A stretch of DNA of 64,000 nucleotides from Afipia sp. (GTDB lineage: Bacteria > Pseudomonadota > Alphaproteobacteria > Rhizobiales > Xanthobacteraceae). Shown piece by piece: positions 56,179-64,000 of the stretch. How positions within the stretch are numbered: the stretch's first letter is position 1; each line of letters opens with the position of its first letter. The DNA lies in contig JAFKER010000006.1 in the NCBI GenBank assembly GCA_017308595.1, forward strand, positions 434,001 through 498,000. Reading direction: 5' to 3'. A program made the translations under genes and the position numbers. The notes beneath the pieces were generated by a model that saw only the letters and a program-made list of their open reading frames with translations, did not search any database and was not told the origin of the DNA.

Positions 56179-59100
56179 ATGCCCAAAAAGCCCGCTTCCC
56201 CCGCGAAATCGCCCGCCACGAAATCCGCCGCCAAAGCTGCACCCGCAAAGGCTCCGGCAGCGAAAGCGCCGTCCGCCAGCGCTCCGCGCAGCGGCGATCA
56301 TGTCTTCCTGGTGGATGGCTCAGGCTACATCTTCCGCGCCTATCACGCGCTGCCGCCGCTGAACCGCAAGTCCGACGGACTGCAGGTCAATGCCGTGCTC
56401 GGCTTCTGCAACATGCTGTGGAAGCTGATGCGTGACATGCCGCCGGACAACCGTCCGACGCACCTTGCCATCGTGTTCGACAAGTCCGAAGTCACCTTCC
56501 GCAACAAACTTTATCCCGAATACAAGGCGCAGCGCCCGCCCGCGCCGGACGATCTCATCCCGCAATTCGCGTTGATCCGCGAAGCGGTGCGCGCGTTCGA
56601 CCTGCCCTGTCTCGAACAGGCCGGCTTCGAGGCCGACGATCTGATCGCAACTTACGTGCGCGAGGCGTGCGAACGCGGCGCGACGGCCACCATCGTTTCC
56701 TCCGACAAGGACCTGATGCAGCTCGTGACCGATTGCGTGTCGATGTACGACACCATGAAGGATCGCCGCATCGGCATTCCCGAAGTGATCGAGAAATTCG
56801 GTGTGCCGCCCGAAAAGGTTGTCGAAGTGCAGGCGCTGGCGGGCGATTCCGTCGATAACGTGCCGGGTGTGCCGGGTATCGGCATCAAGACCGCGGCGCA
56901 ACTCATCACCGAATATGGCGATCTCGAAACGCTGCTCACCCGCGCGCCAGAGATCAAACAGCCCAAGCGCCGCGAAGCATTGATCGAGAACGCCGACAAG
57001 GCACGCATTTCGAAACAGCTTGTGCAGCTCGATGACCGCGTCGCGCTTGATGTGCCGCTGGATGACCTTGCTGTGCACGAACCGGATTCGCGCAAGCTGA
57101 TTGCGTTCCTCAAGGCGATGGAATTCTCGACGCTGACGCGGCGCGTGGCGGAGTATTCGCAGATCGATCCGTCGGACATCGAAGCCGACGCCAGCATGAA
57201 GAGCGCGTCCGCGCCCGCCCACGTCGCAGCAACTTCGCAAGCGACCTCGCCCGGCAGCAGCGACCTCGATCTGTTCGGCCAGGGAGCGCCCGGGAAAACA
57301 TCGAATGCCGGGCAATGGAGCGGATCGCAGCCCAAGCAGTCCGCCGTCACTGACACAGGTCTGCAAACACCAAAGGCGCTGGCGGATGCACGCGCCGAAG
57401 AGGCGCGCAGCGCAAAGTTTAACCGCGCCGCCTACGCCACGATCAGAAGCGCCGACGACCTGAAACGCTGGATCGCACGCGCCTTCGACGTTGGTCAGGT
57501 CGCGCTGACCGTGGAAACCTCCACGGCTGACCCGATGACCGCCGAGATCACCGGCATTTCGCTCGCAACCGGCGTCAACGAATCCTGCTATATCCCGCTC
57601 GCGCATACCAAGCCCGGCGACGGCGCCGGGCTGTTCGCGGGCGGACCGGCACCCGACCAGATCAAGGCCGCCGATGCACTGGCGGCGCTCAAGCCGCTGC
57701 TCGCCGATGCAGGTGTTCTGAAGATCGGCCACGACCTGAAATTCGATACCGTGGTGCTCGCGCAGCACGGCATCGACATGGCACCGGTCGAGGATACCAT
57801 CCTGATTTCCTACGTGCTGGATGCGGGCCGCGCCAAGCACGATCAGGAATCGCTGGCCGAAAGCTGGTTCGGTCACAAGACTATCAGCTTCGGCGATCTT
57901 GTCGGCAGCGGCAAGAACCGGATCACCTACGACCAGGTGACGATCGAGAAAGCGACCGAATATGCCGCCGAGCGTGCCGATCTGACGATACGGCTGTGGC
58001 GCGTGCTCAAGCCGCGCCTGTTGGCTTATCGCGTCAACACCGTCTACGAGACGCTGGAGCGCCCACTGGTGCCGGTGCTGGCGCGGATGGAGCGGCGCGG
58101 CATTTCCATCGATCGTCAGGTTTTGTCCCGCCTGTCGGGAGAATTCGCGCAGACCGCTGCGCGCGTCGAAGCCGACATTCAGAACATGGCGGGCGAGCCC
58201 ATCAACCCGGGCAGCCCCAAACAACTCGGCGACATCATGTTCGGCAAGATGAGTCTGCCGGGCGGCGCGAAGACGAAGACCGGCGCGTGGTCCACGTCCG
58301 CACAAATTCTCGATGAACTTGCGGAAGCCGGCCACGAATTCCCTGCACGCGTGCTGGAGTGGCGGCAGGTCACCAAGCTGAAATCGACCTACACCGATTC
58401 ACTGCCCGAATACGTCAATCCGCAGACCCACCGCGTGCACACCACCTACGCGCTGGCTGCGACGACAACAGGACGACTGTCATCCAACGAGCCGAACCTG
58501 CAGAACATTCCGGTGCGCACCGAGGATGGCCGCAAGATCCGCAAGGCCTTCATCGCCACCAAGGGCCACAAACTTGTCTCGGCGGACTACTCGCAGATCG
58601 AATTGCGGTTGCTCGCCGAGATCGCGGATATTCCTTCACTCAGGCAGGCCTTTAACGACAAGCTCGACATTCACGCGATGACAGCATCGGAAATGTTCGG
58701 CGTGCCGATCAAGGACATGCCGGGCGAAGTGCGCCGCCGCGCCAAGGCGATCAACTTCGGCATCATCTACGGCATCTCGGCCTTTGGCCTTGCCAATCAG
58801 CTCGGCATTCCACGCGAGGAAGCCGGCGCTTACATCAAGAAGTATTTCGAGCGCTTCCCCGGTATCCGCGCCTATATGGACGCGACACGCGACTTCTGCC
58901 GCGAGCATGGCTACGTCGAAACGATTTTTGGCCGCAAGTGTCACTATCCGGACATCAAGGCCAGCAATCCCTCGATCCGCGCCTTCAACGAGCGCGCCGC
59001 GATCAACGCGCGGCTGCAAGGCTCCGCCGCCGACATCATTCGCCGCGCCATGATCCGGATGGAGGACGTGCTGGCAGAAAAGAAACTATCCGCGCAGATG

Positions 59101-59271
59101 CTGCTGCAGGTGCATGACGAACTGATCTTCGAGGTGCCTGACGATGAGGTGGCGAAGACCCTGCCGGTGATCCAGCATGTGATGCAGGATGCGCCATTCC
59201 CTGCGGTGTCACTCTCGGTACCCCTGCAGGTCGATGCGCGAGCGGCGAGCAATTGGGACGAGGCGCATTGA
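56179..59271 (+). CDS. polA: DNA polymerase I
   Basis: A 1030-residue repair polymerase. Residues 1-37 are a Lys/Ala/Pro-rich tail, 38-330 the 5'-3' exonuclease (VDGSGYIFRAYHALPPL), ~410-620 the 3'-5' exonuclease domain, and ~650-1030 the polymerase with VSADYSQIELRLLAEI, RRRAKAINFGIIYGIS and VHDELIFEVPDD. In the exonuclease motif LTVETSTADP the expected first Asp is Thr444; Glu446, Asp523 and Asp601 remain. Proofreading may be weakened. Confidence 0.95.
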   Translation: MPKKPASPAKSPATKSAAKAAPAKAPAAKAPSASAPRSGDHVFLVDGSGYIFRAYHALPPLNRKSDGLQVNAVLGFCNMLWKLMRDMPPDNRPTHLAIVFDKSEVTFRNKLYPEYKAQRPPAPDDLIPQFALIREAVRAFDLPCLEQAGFEADDLIATYVREACERGATATIVSSDKDLMQLVTDCVSMYDTMKDRRIGIPEVIEKFGVPPEKVVEVQALAGDSVDNVPGVPGIGIKTAAQLITEYGDLETLLTRAPEIKQPKRREALIENADKARISKQLVQLDDRVALDVPLDDLAVHEPDSRKLIAFLKAMEFSTLTRRVAEYSQIDPSDIEADASMKSASAPAHVAATSQATSPGSSDLDLFGQGAPGKTSNAGQWSGSQPKQSAVTDTGLQTPKALADARAEEARSAKFNRAAYATIRSADDLKRWIARAFDVGQVALTVETSTADPMTAEITGISLATGVNESCYIPLAHTKPGDGAGLFAGGPAPDQIKAADALAALKPLLADAGVLKIGHDLKFDTVVLAQHGIDMAPVEDTILISYVLDAGRAKHDQESLAESWFGHKTISFGDLVGSGKNRITYDQVTIEKATEYAAERADLTIRLWRVLKPRLLAYRVNTVYETLERPLVPVLARMERRGISIDRQVLSRLSGEFAQTAARVEADIQNMAGEPINPGSPKQLGDIMFGKMSLPGGAKTKTGAWSTSAQILDELAEAGHEFPARVLEWRQVTKLKSTYTDSLPEYVNPQTHRVHTTYALAATTTGRLSSNEPNLQNIPVRTEDGRKIRKAFIATKGHKLVSADYSQIELRLLAEIADIPSLRQAFNDKLDIHAMTASEMFGVPIKDMPGEVRRRAKAINFGIIYGISAFGLANQLGIPREEAGAYIKKYFERFPGIRAYMDATRDFCREHGYVETIFGRKCHYPDIKASNPSIRAFNERAAINARLQGSAADIIRRAMIRMEDVLAEKKLSAQMLLQVHDELIFEVPDDEVAKTLPVIQHVMQDAPFPAVSLSVPLQVDARAASNWDEAH

Positions 59272-59294
59272 TAAATCCCGAGAGATCATAGCAA

Positions 59295-59915
59295 TTGTCC
59301 ACCTCCCTGCTCGCCTTCGTTCTGACCTGCTTCATCATCGAGATTACGCCTGGACCGAACATGGCCTATCTCGCTGCGCTGTCCCTCTCGCAGGGCACGC
59401 GCGCAGGCCTTGCAGCCGTTGCCGGCATTGCGCTCGGACTTGCGATCTATGGTGTGGCGGCGTCGCTTGGGCTCAGTGCCATCATCGACAACTCGGCATT
59501 TCTCTACGAAACGCTGCGCTGGGGCGGTGTCGCCTACCTGCTCTGGCTGGCGTGGGAGGCATGGGCGGCTGAACGTGAGATATCGCCGGAAACCGTCGAT
59601 GGCGGAATCAATCCGTGGACCGCATTCCGGCGCGGATTGATCACCAACCTCCTCAATCCAAAGGCCGCGGTATTCTATGTCGCCGTACTGCCGGACTTCA
59701 TTCAGATCGGCAAAAGCGCCGTCACGACGCAGACACTGACACTCTCGGCGATCTATGTCGGCATCGCCACCGCGATCCACCTCGCAATCGTGCTGCTGGC
59801 CTCGCGGCTGCAACGCGTGATCGCAACGCCCGAACAGCGCCGCACCGTTCGCCGCGTTCTCGCCGTGCTGCTCGCCGCCATAGCGGTCTGGTTCGCCTTC
59901 AGCACCAGCCGGTGA
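59295..59915 (+). CDS. LysE/RhtB-family exporter
   Basis: A 206-residue protein with about six membrane spans. It opens with LLAFVLTCFIIEITPGPNMA (the family's TPGPN motif) and has the mid-protein FRRGLITNLLNPKAAVFYVAVLP. Exporters of this family expel amino acids or derivatives such as homoserine lactones. The only suitable start is TTG 59295, 24 bases after polA. It is convergent with the GST gene, with stops three bases apart. Confidence 0.86.
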   Translation: MSTSLLAFVLTCFIIEITPGPNMAYLAALSLSQGTRAGLAAVAGIALGLAIYGVAASLGLSAIIDNSAFLYETLRWGGVAYLLWLAWEAWAAEREISPETVDGGINPWTAFRRGLITNLLNPKAAVFYVAVLPDFIQIGKSAVTTQTLTLSAIYVGIATAIHLAIVLLASRLQRVIATPEQRRTVRRVLAVLLAAIAVWFAFSTSR

Positions 59916-59918
59916 TTC

Positions 59919-60545
59919 CTACCCCAGCTTCACATCAAAACCCCGCTTCACACCCGGCCGCGCCATCATTGACTCGTACCAGCGCTTGACGTGCGGAAAA
60001 TCTTCCAGCGGCACTTTGTGGCGCTCATGCCGCCACGCCCAGCCCATGATCGCAAAATCGGCCACCGAAATCTTATCCGCAACGAATTCGTGGTCCTCGA
60101 GCCGCCGGTCGAGCACGCCATAGAGCCTGCGCGTTTCCTTTGAAAATCGCTCGAGGCCGTAGCGGCGATCCTGTTCGTTCTCCAATGCGATGAAATGATG
60201 CACCTGTCCGGGCATCGGACCGAAGCCGCCCATCTGCCACATCAGCCATTCCAGAACCGGTATGCGCTCGCCAAGATCCTTTGGCAGGAACTGTCCGGTC
60301 TTCTCGCCGAGATACAGCAGGATCGCGCCGGATTCGAAGATGCTGACCGGCTTGCCGTGCGGGCCCTGCGGATCGGTAATGGCGGGGATCTTGTTGTTCG
60401 GGCTGATCTTGAGGAAGTCCGGCGCGAATTGCTCGTCCTTGGAAATATCGATCGGATGCACCTTGTATGGCAGCCCCATTTCCTCCAGCGCGATGCTGAT
60501 CTTGCGGCCATTGGGCGTATTCCACGTATAGAATTCGATGGTCAT
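59919..60545 (-). CDS. Glutathione S-transferase family protein (YfcG-like)
   Basis: A 208-residue GST of the Nu/YfcG type: N-terminal thioredoxin fold (IEFYTWNTPNGRKISIALEE), the cis-Pro segment NNKIPAITDP, the GSH-binding ESGAILLYLGEKTG, and a helical C-terminal domain. YfcG has disulfide-reductase activity towards small disulfides; this is inferred here. ATG 60545 is used, with longer in-frame starts rejected. Divergent from pyrE, with a repeat hairpin between them. Confidence 0.9.
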   Translation of the reverse strand: MTIEFYTWNTPNGRKISIALEEMGLPYKVHPIDISKDEQFAPDFLKISPNNKIPAITDPQGPHGKPVSIFESGAILLYLGEKTGQFLPKDLGERIPVLEWLMWQMGGFGPMPGQVHHFIALENEQDRRYGLERFSKETRRLYGVLDRRLEDHEFVADKISVADFAIMGWAWRHERHKVPLEDFPHVKRWYESMMARPGVKRGFDVKLG

Positions 60546-60618
60546 TTGCTGCCTTTTGTTGGTCTTGCGCTGTTGACGGTGGGCGATCCGCTGTGGAATG
60601 TCCACAAAGCTTCAATTG

Positions 60619-60665
60619 GGCATGATCTTATCCGAAAACCGGTTTCCACTTTTCGGAATCATGCC
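60619..60665. repeat. 47-bp inverted-repeat hairpin upstream of pyrE
   Basis: GGCATGAT and ATCATGCC form the ends, with an inner CCGAAAA/TTTTCGG stem. The core (…ACCGGTTTCCACTTTTCGG…) is a dispersed palindrome I recall as common in Rhizobiales genomes. It ends 39 bases before the pyrE start and could fold in its leader. Confidence 0.7.
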
Positions 60666-60704
60666 GTAAATTTCCGCGAATTCCCATAGCTCGAAGAGAC
60701 CGCC

Positions 60705-61268
60705 TTGTCCAAATCAGCCTCCCGCGCCCGCCTCAAAGACATCATCAGCAAGCGCTCGTTCGGGCGCGGCGAAATCACCCTGGCGTCCGGCCGCAAGAGC
60801 GATTTTTACTTCAACCTGAAGCCAACCATGCTCGACCCGGAAGGCGCTGCGCTGCTCGCCGAACTGTCACTGGATGCGCTGAAAGACGATCAGGTCGATT
60901 ACATCGGCGGCCTCGAAATGGGTGCGGTCCCGATCGCGGGCGCCATCGCGCAGCTTTCGTGGCTCAAGGGCCGTCCCATCGCAGCCTTCTTCGTGCGCAA
61001 GAAGCCGAAGGAGCATGGTGCACGACTGGCAGTCGAAGGCCTTGCCAAGGGCGAAAGCCTCGCGGGCAAGCGCATCGTGATTGTGGAAGATGTCACCACC
61101 ACCGGCGGCTCCGCAATCAAGGCCGTCGACGCCGTGAAGGACGCCGGGGGTCAGGTCGCGCTGGTGTTCAGCATGGTCGACCGCGATGAAGGCGCAACGG
61201 AAGCTTTCGCCGAAGCGGGTATTCCGTTCCGCGCGCTCTACAAGGCCGGCGAGTTTTTGAAAGACTGA
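60705..61268 (+). CDS. pyrE: Orotate phosphoribosyltransferase
   Basis: A 187-residue enzyme making orotidine monophosphate from orotate and PRPP. The PRPP loop is [17 protein letters not shown]; the orotate-binding loop is [10 protein letters not shown], with [14 protein letters not shown]. The start is TTG 60705 after GAAGAGAC; no ATG in frame gives a full N-terminus. It is a single gene here, without other pyr genes nearby. Confidence 0.95.
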   Translation: MSKSASRARLKDIISKRSFGRGEITLASGRKSDFYFNLKPTMLDPEGAALLAELSLDALKDDQVDYIGGLEMGAVPIAGAIAQLSWLKGRPIAAFFVRKKPKEHGARLAVEGLAKGESLAGKRIVIVEDVTTTGGSAIKAVDAVKDAGGQVALVFSMVDRDEGATEAFAEAGIPFRALYKAGEFLKD

Positions 61269-61409
61269 TGCTGAACTCCTGCGCGCTCGGAAAAGAAAGA
61301 TCGGGTCTTTCCGGCCAAGTGAACGAAGCGAACACGAGCCGGACTCCATAACCACCGAATCCGGATCAGAATGCAGATATCTCGCGGCCGCCATCGAATT
61401 CAGGAGTCA

Positions 61410-61435
61410 TGGATCCCCGCCTTCGCCGGGACGAC
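61410..61435. repeat. Single arm of the dispersed GTCGTCCCCGCG repeat
   Basis: TGGATCCCCGCCTTCGCCGG… is the inverted relative of the copies at 30769 and 53449. It ends one base before the antiporter start codon. The rest of 61269-61436 shows no gene. Confidence 0.75.
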
Positions 61436-61436
61436 A

Positions 61437-62846
61437 ATGAAATATGCCCTGGGCTTCGCTCTGCTCCTTCCTCTCCCAGATCCTGCCTTCGCCGCCGAAG
61501 GATTGAACGGCGCGAAGCTTTCAATCCTCTGGGCGTTGCCGTTTGTCGGCATCCTGCTCTGCATCGCCACGGGACCGGTGTTTTATACGCATGTCTGGGA
61601 ACATCACTTCGGCAAATTCACCGCGTTCTGGGCCGCACTGATTGTCGTGCCGCTGTTTCTCACCGCTGACGTCCATACCGTGACGACAACGCTGGCGCAT
61701 ACCGCTCTGCTGGAATACATGCCGTTCATCCTGCTGCTGCTGGCGCTGTTCGTGACCGCAGGCGGTATCTATCTTGAAGGCAACCTGCACGACAGCGTGT
61801 TCACCAACACCGTGCTGTTGGCATTCGGCGCGGTGATGGCCAGTATCGTCGGCACCACCGGCGCCGCGATGATTCTGATCCGGCCGCTGATCCGCGCCAA
61901 CGACAGCCGGCGCTACAACGCTCACGTCGTGGTGTTCTTTATCTTCCTTGTCGCCAATATCGGCGGCGCGCTGTCCCCGCTCGGTGATCCGCCGCTGTTC
62001 ATCGGCTTCCTCAAAGGCGTCGATTTCTTCTGGACCACGGTACACCTGTGGCGGGAAACGCTTTTCGTGGGTGGCGTCGTGCTCGCGATCTTCATGGCGA
62101 TCGATCTTTATCTGCATCATCGCGAAGGCCGCTTTTCGCGGAAGAAAGATCCGACGCCCGACTCGCCACTCAGGCTGCACGGCAAGATCAATCTCCTCCT
62201 GATCGCGGTCATCATCGCCGCCATTCTGATGAGCGCCCAATGGAAGCCCGGGGTTTCATTCTTCGTCGCCGGTGTCGAGCTGCGCCTTCAGGATATGCTG
62301 CGCGACGTGATCTTCATTATCGTCACGATCTGGTCGCTGGCTCTGACGCGTAAATCCGACCGCGCCGCCAACGGATTTTCGTGGGGGCCAATCCAGGAAG
62401 TCGCGATCCTGTTCGCAGGCATCTTTATCTGCATCGTACCCGTGATGGCGATGCTGCAGGCCGGATCACAGGGACCGTTCGCGGCGCTGCTCGGCCTTGT
62501 CACCAATGCTGATGGCAGCAGCAATGCCGCCGCCTATTTCTGGCTGACCGGCATTCTCTCGTCGTTCCTCGACAATGCGCCAACATATCTTGTTTTCTTC
62601 CAGCTTGCGGGCGGCGATCCGCAAGTGCTGATGGGCGCGAAGGCTGCAACGCTGGCCGCGATCTCCTCCGGCGCGGTTTACATGGGCGCCAACACATATA
62701 TCGGCAACGCTCCGAACTTCATGGTCTACGCTATCGCGCGGCAGGCCGGCGTGAAGATGCCGAGCTTCTTTGGTTATATGGTCTGGTCGATGCTGGTGCT
62801 GGTTCCCACATTCGTGCTGGCAACATTCCTGTTCTTCAAGCCGTAA
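61437..62846 (+). CDS. Sodium:proton antiporter / ion transporter (NhaD-ArsB superfamily)
   Basis: A 469-residue protein with a signal-like start (MKYALGFALLLPLPDPAFAA) and about 12-13 membrane helices of the CitMHS/ArsB/NhaD type. The repeated transport loops read TTGAAMILIRPLIRAN and GALSPLGDPPLFIGF in the first half, and GILSSFLDNAPTYLVFF and YMGANTYIGNAPNFMVY in the second. The ion is uncertain: sodium/proton exchange is the usual annotation. ATG 61437 is used; an extension to 61371 would translate the adjoining repeat. Confidence 0.85.
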   Translation: MKYALGFALLLPLPDPAFAAEGLNGAKLSILWALPFVGILLCIATGPVFYTHVWEHHFGKFTAFWAALIVVPLFLTADVHTVTTTLAHTALLEYMPFILLLLALFVTAGGIYLEGNLHDSVFTNTVLLAFGAVMASIVGTTGAAMILIRPLIRANDSRRYNAHVVVFFIFLVANIGGALSPLGDPPLFIGFLKGVDFFWTTVHLWRETLFVGGVVLAIFMAIDLYLHHREGRFSRKKDPTPDSPLRLHGKINLLLIAVIIAAILMSAQWKPGVSFFVAGVELRLQDMLRDVIFIIVTIWSLALTRKSDRAANGFSWGPIQEVAILFAGIFICIVPVMAMLQAGSQGPFAALLGLVTNADGSSNAAAYFWLTGILSSFLDNAPTYLVFFQLAGGDPQVLMGAKAATLAAISSGAVYMGANTYIGNAPNFMVYAIARQAGVKMPSFFGYMVWSMLVLVPTFVLATFLFFKP

Positions 62847-62880
62847 AAGCGATGCGCGGTTCAGCAACGGAGGCATTCCG

Positions 62881-63777
62881 ATGAGAGTCGCTGTCATGGG
62901 TGCGGGGGCCGTCGGCAGTTACATTGGTGCAATGCTCGCCCGCGCCAAGCACGACGTCACACTGATCGCTCGGCCCCAGCATGTCGATGCCGTCAAGACG
63001 CGCGGTCTCCTGCTTGAAAGCCGCCACTTCCACGACAACATAGAGGTGCAAGCAACCAGCATGCCGTCCGGCGTCGCCGGCGCAGATGTCGTCCTGATGT
63101 GTGTGAAGTCGGGCGATACTGAAGCGGCGGGCCATGCAATGGCGCCTTATCTCAAGCCCGATGCAACCGTGCTGTGCCTTCAGAACGGCGTCGACAACGC
63201 CGAGCGGCTGCAAACTATCATTGGAACCGTTGCGGTGCCGGCCGCGGTTTACGTGGCCGCGGAAATGGCAGGCCCCGGCCATGTGCTGCACAAGGGGCGA
63301 GGCGATCTTGTCATCGGCCCTTCGCGCGCCAGCGCCGATATCGCCCGGCAGTTCACCGAGGCAGGCATCCCGGCCACGGTTTCAGACAATGTCACCGCCG
63401 CGCTATGGATCAAATTGATCACGAACTGCGTCTATAACCCGCTCTCGGCCATCGCGGAGTTGCCCTACGGCCCTCTGTTCGAAGCCGAAGGCGTTCCCGA
63501 CATCGCCCGCAACGTGATTGATGAATGTATCAATGTCGCGGCGGCGCTTTCCATTGCGATTCCATCCGGCATCCATGACACCGTTCTCGGCCTCGCTGCG
63601 ACAATGCCGGAACAATCCTCCTCTACCGCGCAGGATCTGGCGCGCGGCAAGCCGACGGAAATCGATCATCTGAACGGTTACGTGGTGCGAAGGGGCGCGG
63701 CGCTCGGCATTTCAACGCCCGTAAATCACACATTGCTGACGCTGGTGAAGCTGCGCGAGGCGCACGCGAAAGCGTAG
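62881..63777 (+). CDS. panE: 2-dehydropantoate 2-reductase (ApbA/PanE family)
   Basis: A 298-residue NADPH-dependent reductase: MRVAVMGAGAVGSYIGAML (nucleotide-binding GxGxxG), VLMCVKSGDT, CLQNGVDNAE, and the C-terminal catalytic Lys in ALWIKLITNCVYNPLSAI, with EIDHLNGYVV. Members make pantoate for coenzyme A, but the family also contains other ketoacid reductases, so the symbol is tentative. ATG 62881 lies 34 bases after the antiporter and may share its transcript. Confidence 0.87.
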   Translation: MRVAVMGAGAVGSYIGAMLARAKHDVTLIARPQHVDAVKTRGLLLESRHFHDNIEVQATSMPSGVAGADVVLMCVKSGDTEAAGHAMAPYLKPDATVLCLQNGVDNAERLQTIIGTVAVPAAVYVAAEMAGPGHVLHKGRGDLVIGPSRASADIARQFTEAGIPATVSDNVTAALWIKLITNCVYNPLSAIAELPYGPLFEAEGVPDIARNVIDECINVAAALSIAIPSGIHDTVLGLAATMPEQSSSTAQDLARGKPTEIDHLNGYVVRRGAALGISTPVNHTLLTLVKLREAHAKA

Positions 63778-63892
63778 ACATCTTCTCGATCCAAGCGCCT
63801 CCCTAACCTCACGTTTACCATCACGGCTTAAGGTCATTGACGTTGCGGCGATCACCGCCGCAGGCGTCCGTGTTGCGTGAGTGAGGCCGAAG

Positions 63893-64000
63893 TTGCGTAA
63901 ACAATTGCGTATTTTGCGCGTGCGGCGGCGCATGGCGTTTGTTCTTACTGTCGTGCTGGCCATGCCCGTGCTGCTCGCGCCGCACGCAGCCTCGGCCGGA
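63893..64000 (+). CDS. Start of a secreted protein, cut by the window edge
   Basis: Only 36 codons are present. Basic residues (RKQLRILRVRRR) precede a hydrophobic segment (MAFVLTVVLAMPVLLA) and a likely cleavage site after PHAASA. The start may be TTG 63893 or ATG 63932. The protein family cannot be told. The 115 bases before it hold no gene. Confidence 0.5.
   Translation, partial: MRKQLRILRVRRRMAFVLTVVLAMPVLLAPHAASAG

Noticed and set aside
56320-58335. 671-codon minus-strand open frame inside polA
   Set aside because: It is a shadow of polA; no domain, ribosome-binding site or family resemblance is seen.

Overview
The window is high-GC alphaproteobacterial chromosome, most likely Bradyrhizobiaceae/Nitrobacteraceae (Bradyrhizobium, Rhodopseudomonas, Afipia/Oligotropha, Nitrobacter group). 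The basis is the rpmH-rnpA-yidC-engB-argB-dapD-dapE-truA-fmt-def order, the complete ccoNOQP-ccoGHIS set, short SRP RNA, a CtrA-type box, and several families of short palindromic repeats typical of this group. There is no phage, transposase, CRISPR array or plasmid-type gene; this is mostly core chromosome.

Layout. 1-2.5 kb: the end of a thiolase gene, a GNAT acetyltransferase, and a DUF1127/LysR divergent pair with a perfect palindrome between them. 2.5-11.3 kb: a vitamin B12-responsive block. metE (B12-independent methionine synthase) and nrdAB (B12-independent ribonucleotide reductase) each have their own cobalamin riboswitch, on opposite strands, with queH between them. NrdB has the two diagnostic substitutions of class Ic (Chlamydia-type) radical subunits: Glu for the Asp metal ligand and Phe for the radical Tyr. 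11.3-13.2 kb: a MocR-type regulator with a perfect inverted-repeat operator. 13.2-21.2 kb: the cbb3 oxidase operon ccoNOQP followed by the assembly genes ccoGHIS, with an FNR/FixK-type box upstream. 21.3-24.1 kb: a TetR repressor divergent from an SmvA/QacA-like MFS exporter, then a GNAT gene. 24.2-26 kb: tRNA-Arg(ACG) and an orphan sensor histidine kinase.

26-37.6 kb: housekeeping genes for ribosome and membrane biogenesis (rpmH, rnpA, yidC, engB), arginine and lysine synthesis (argB, dapD, dapE), a tandem-DUF1036 secreted protein, a HAD nucleotidase, and fmt-truA/def. 37.7-47.4 kb: rmuC behind a CtrA-type box, ampG, an SGNH hydrolase, recR-ybaB-dnaX, SRP RNA, a HIT protein, nudC, and a PfkB-family sugar kinase. 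47.4-64 kb: an AsnC/Lrp regulator, phosphomannomutase/phosphoglucomutase, a DUF938 methyltransferase, a retropepsin-like protease, hrpB, UDP-glucose dehydrogenase, acyltransferase 3, polA, a LysE-type exporter, GST, pyrE, an ion antiporter, a PanE-like reductase, and the first codons of a secreted protein.

The strongest point for follow-up is the B12-gated, apparently metal-swapped (class Ic-like) ribonucleotide reductase. Secondary points are a PolA whose first exonuclease Asp is missing, a DnaX with a degenerate zinc module, a His-rich insertion in MetE, and repeats that abut start codons and mislead gene calling. All homology calls rest on reading motifs and family memory; no database search was run.
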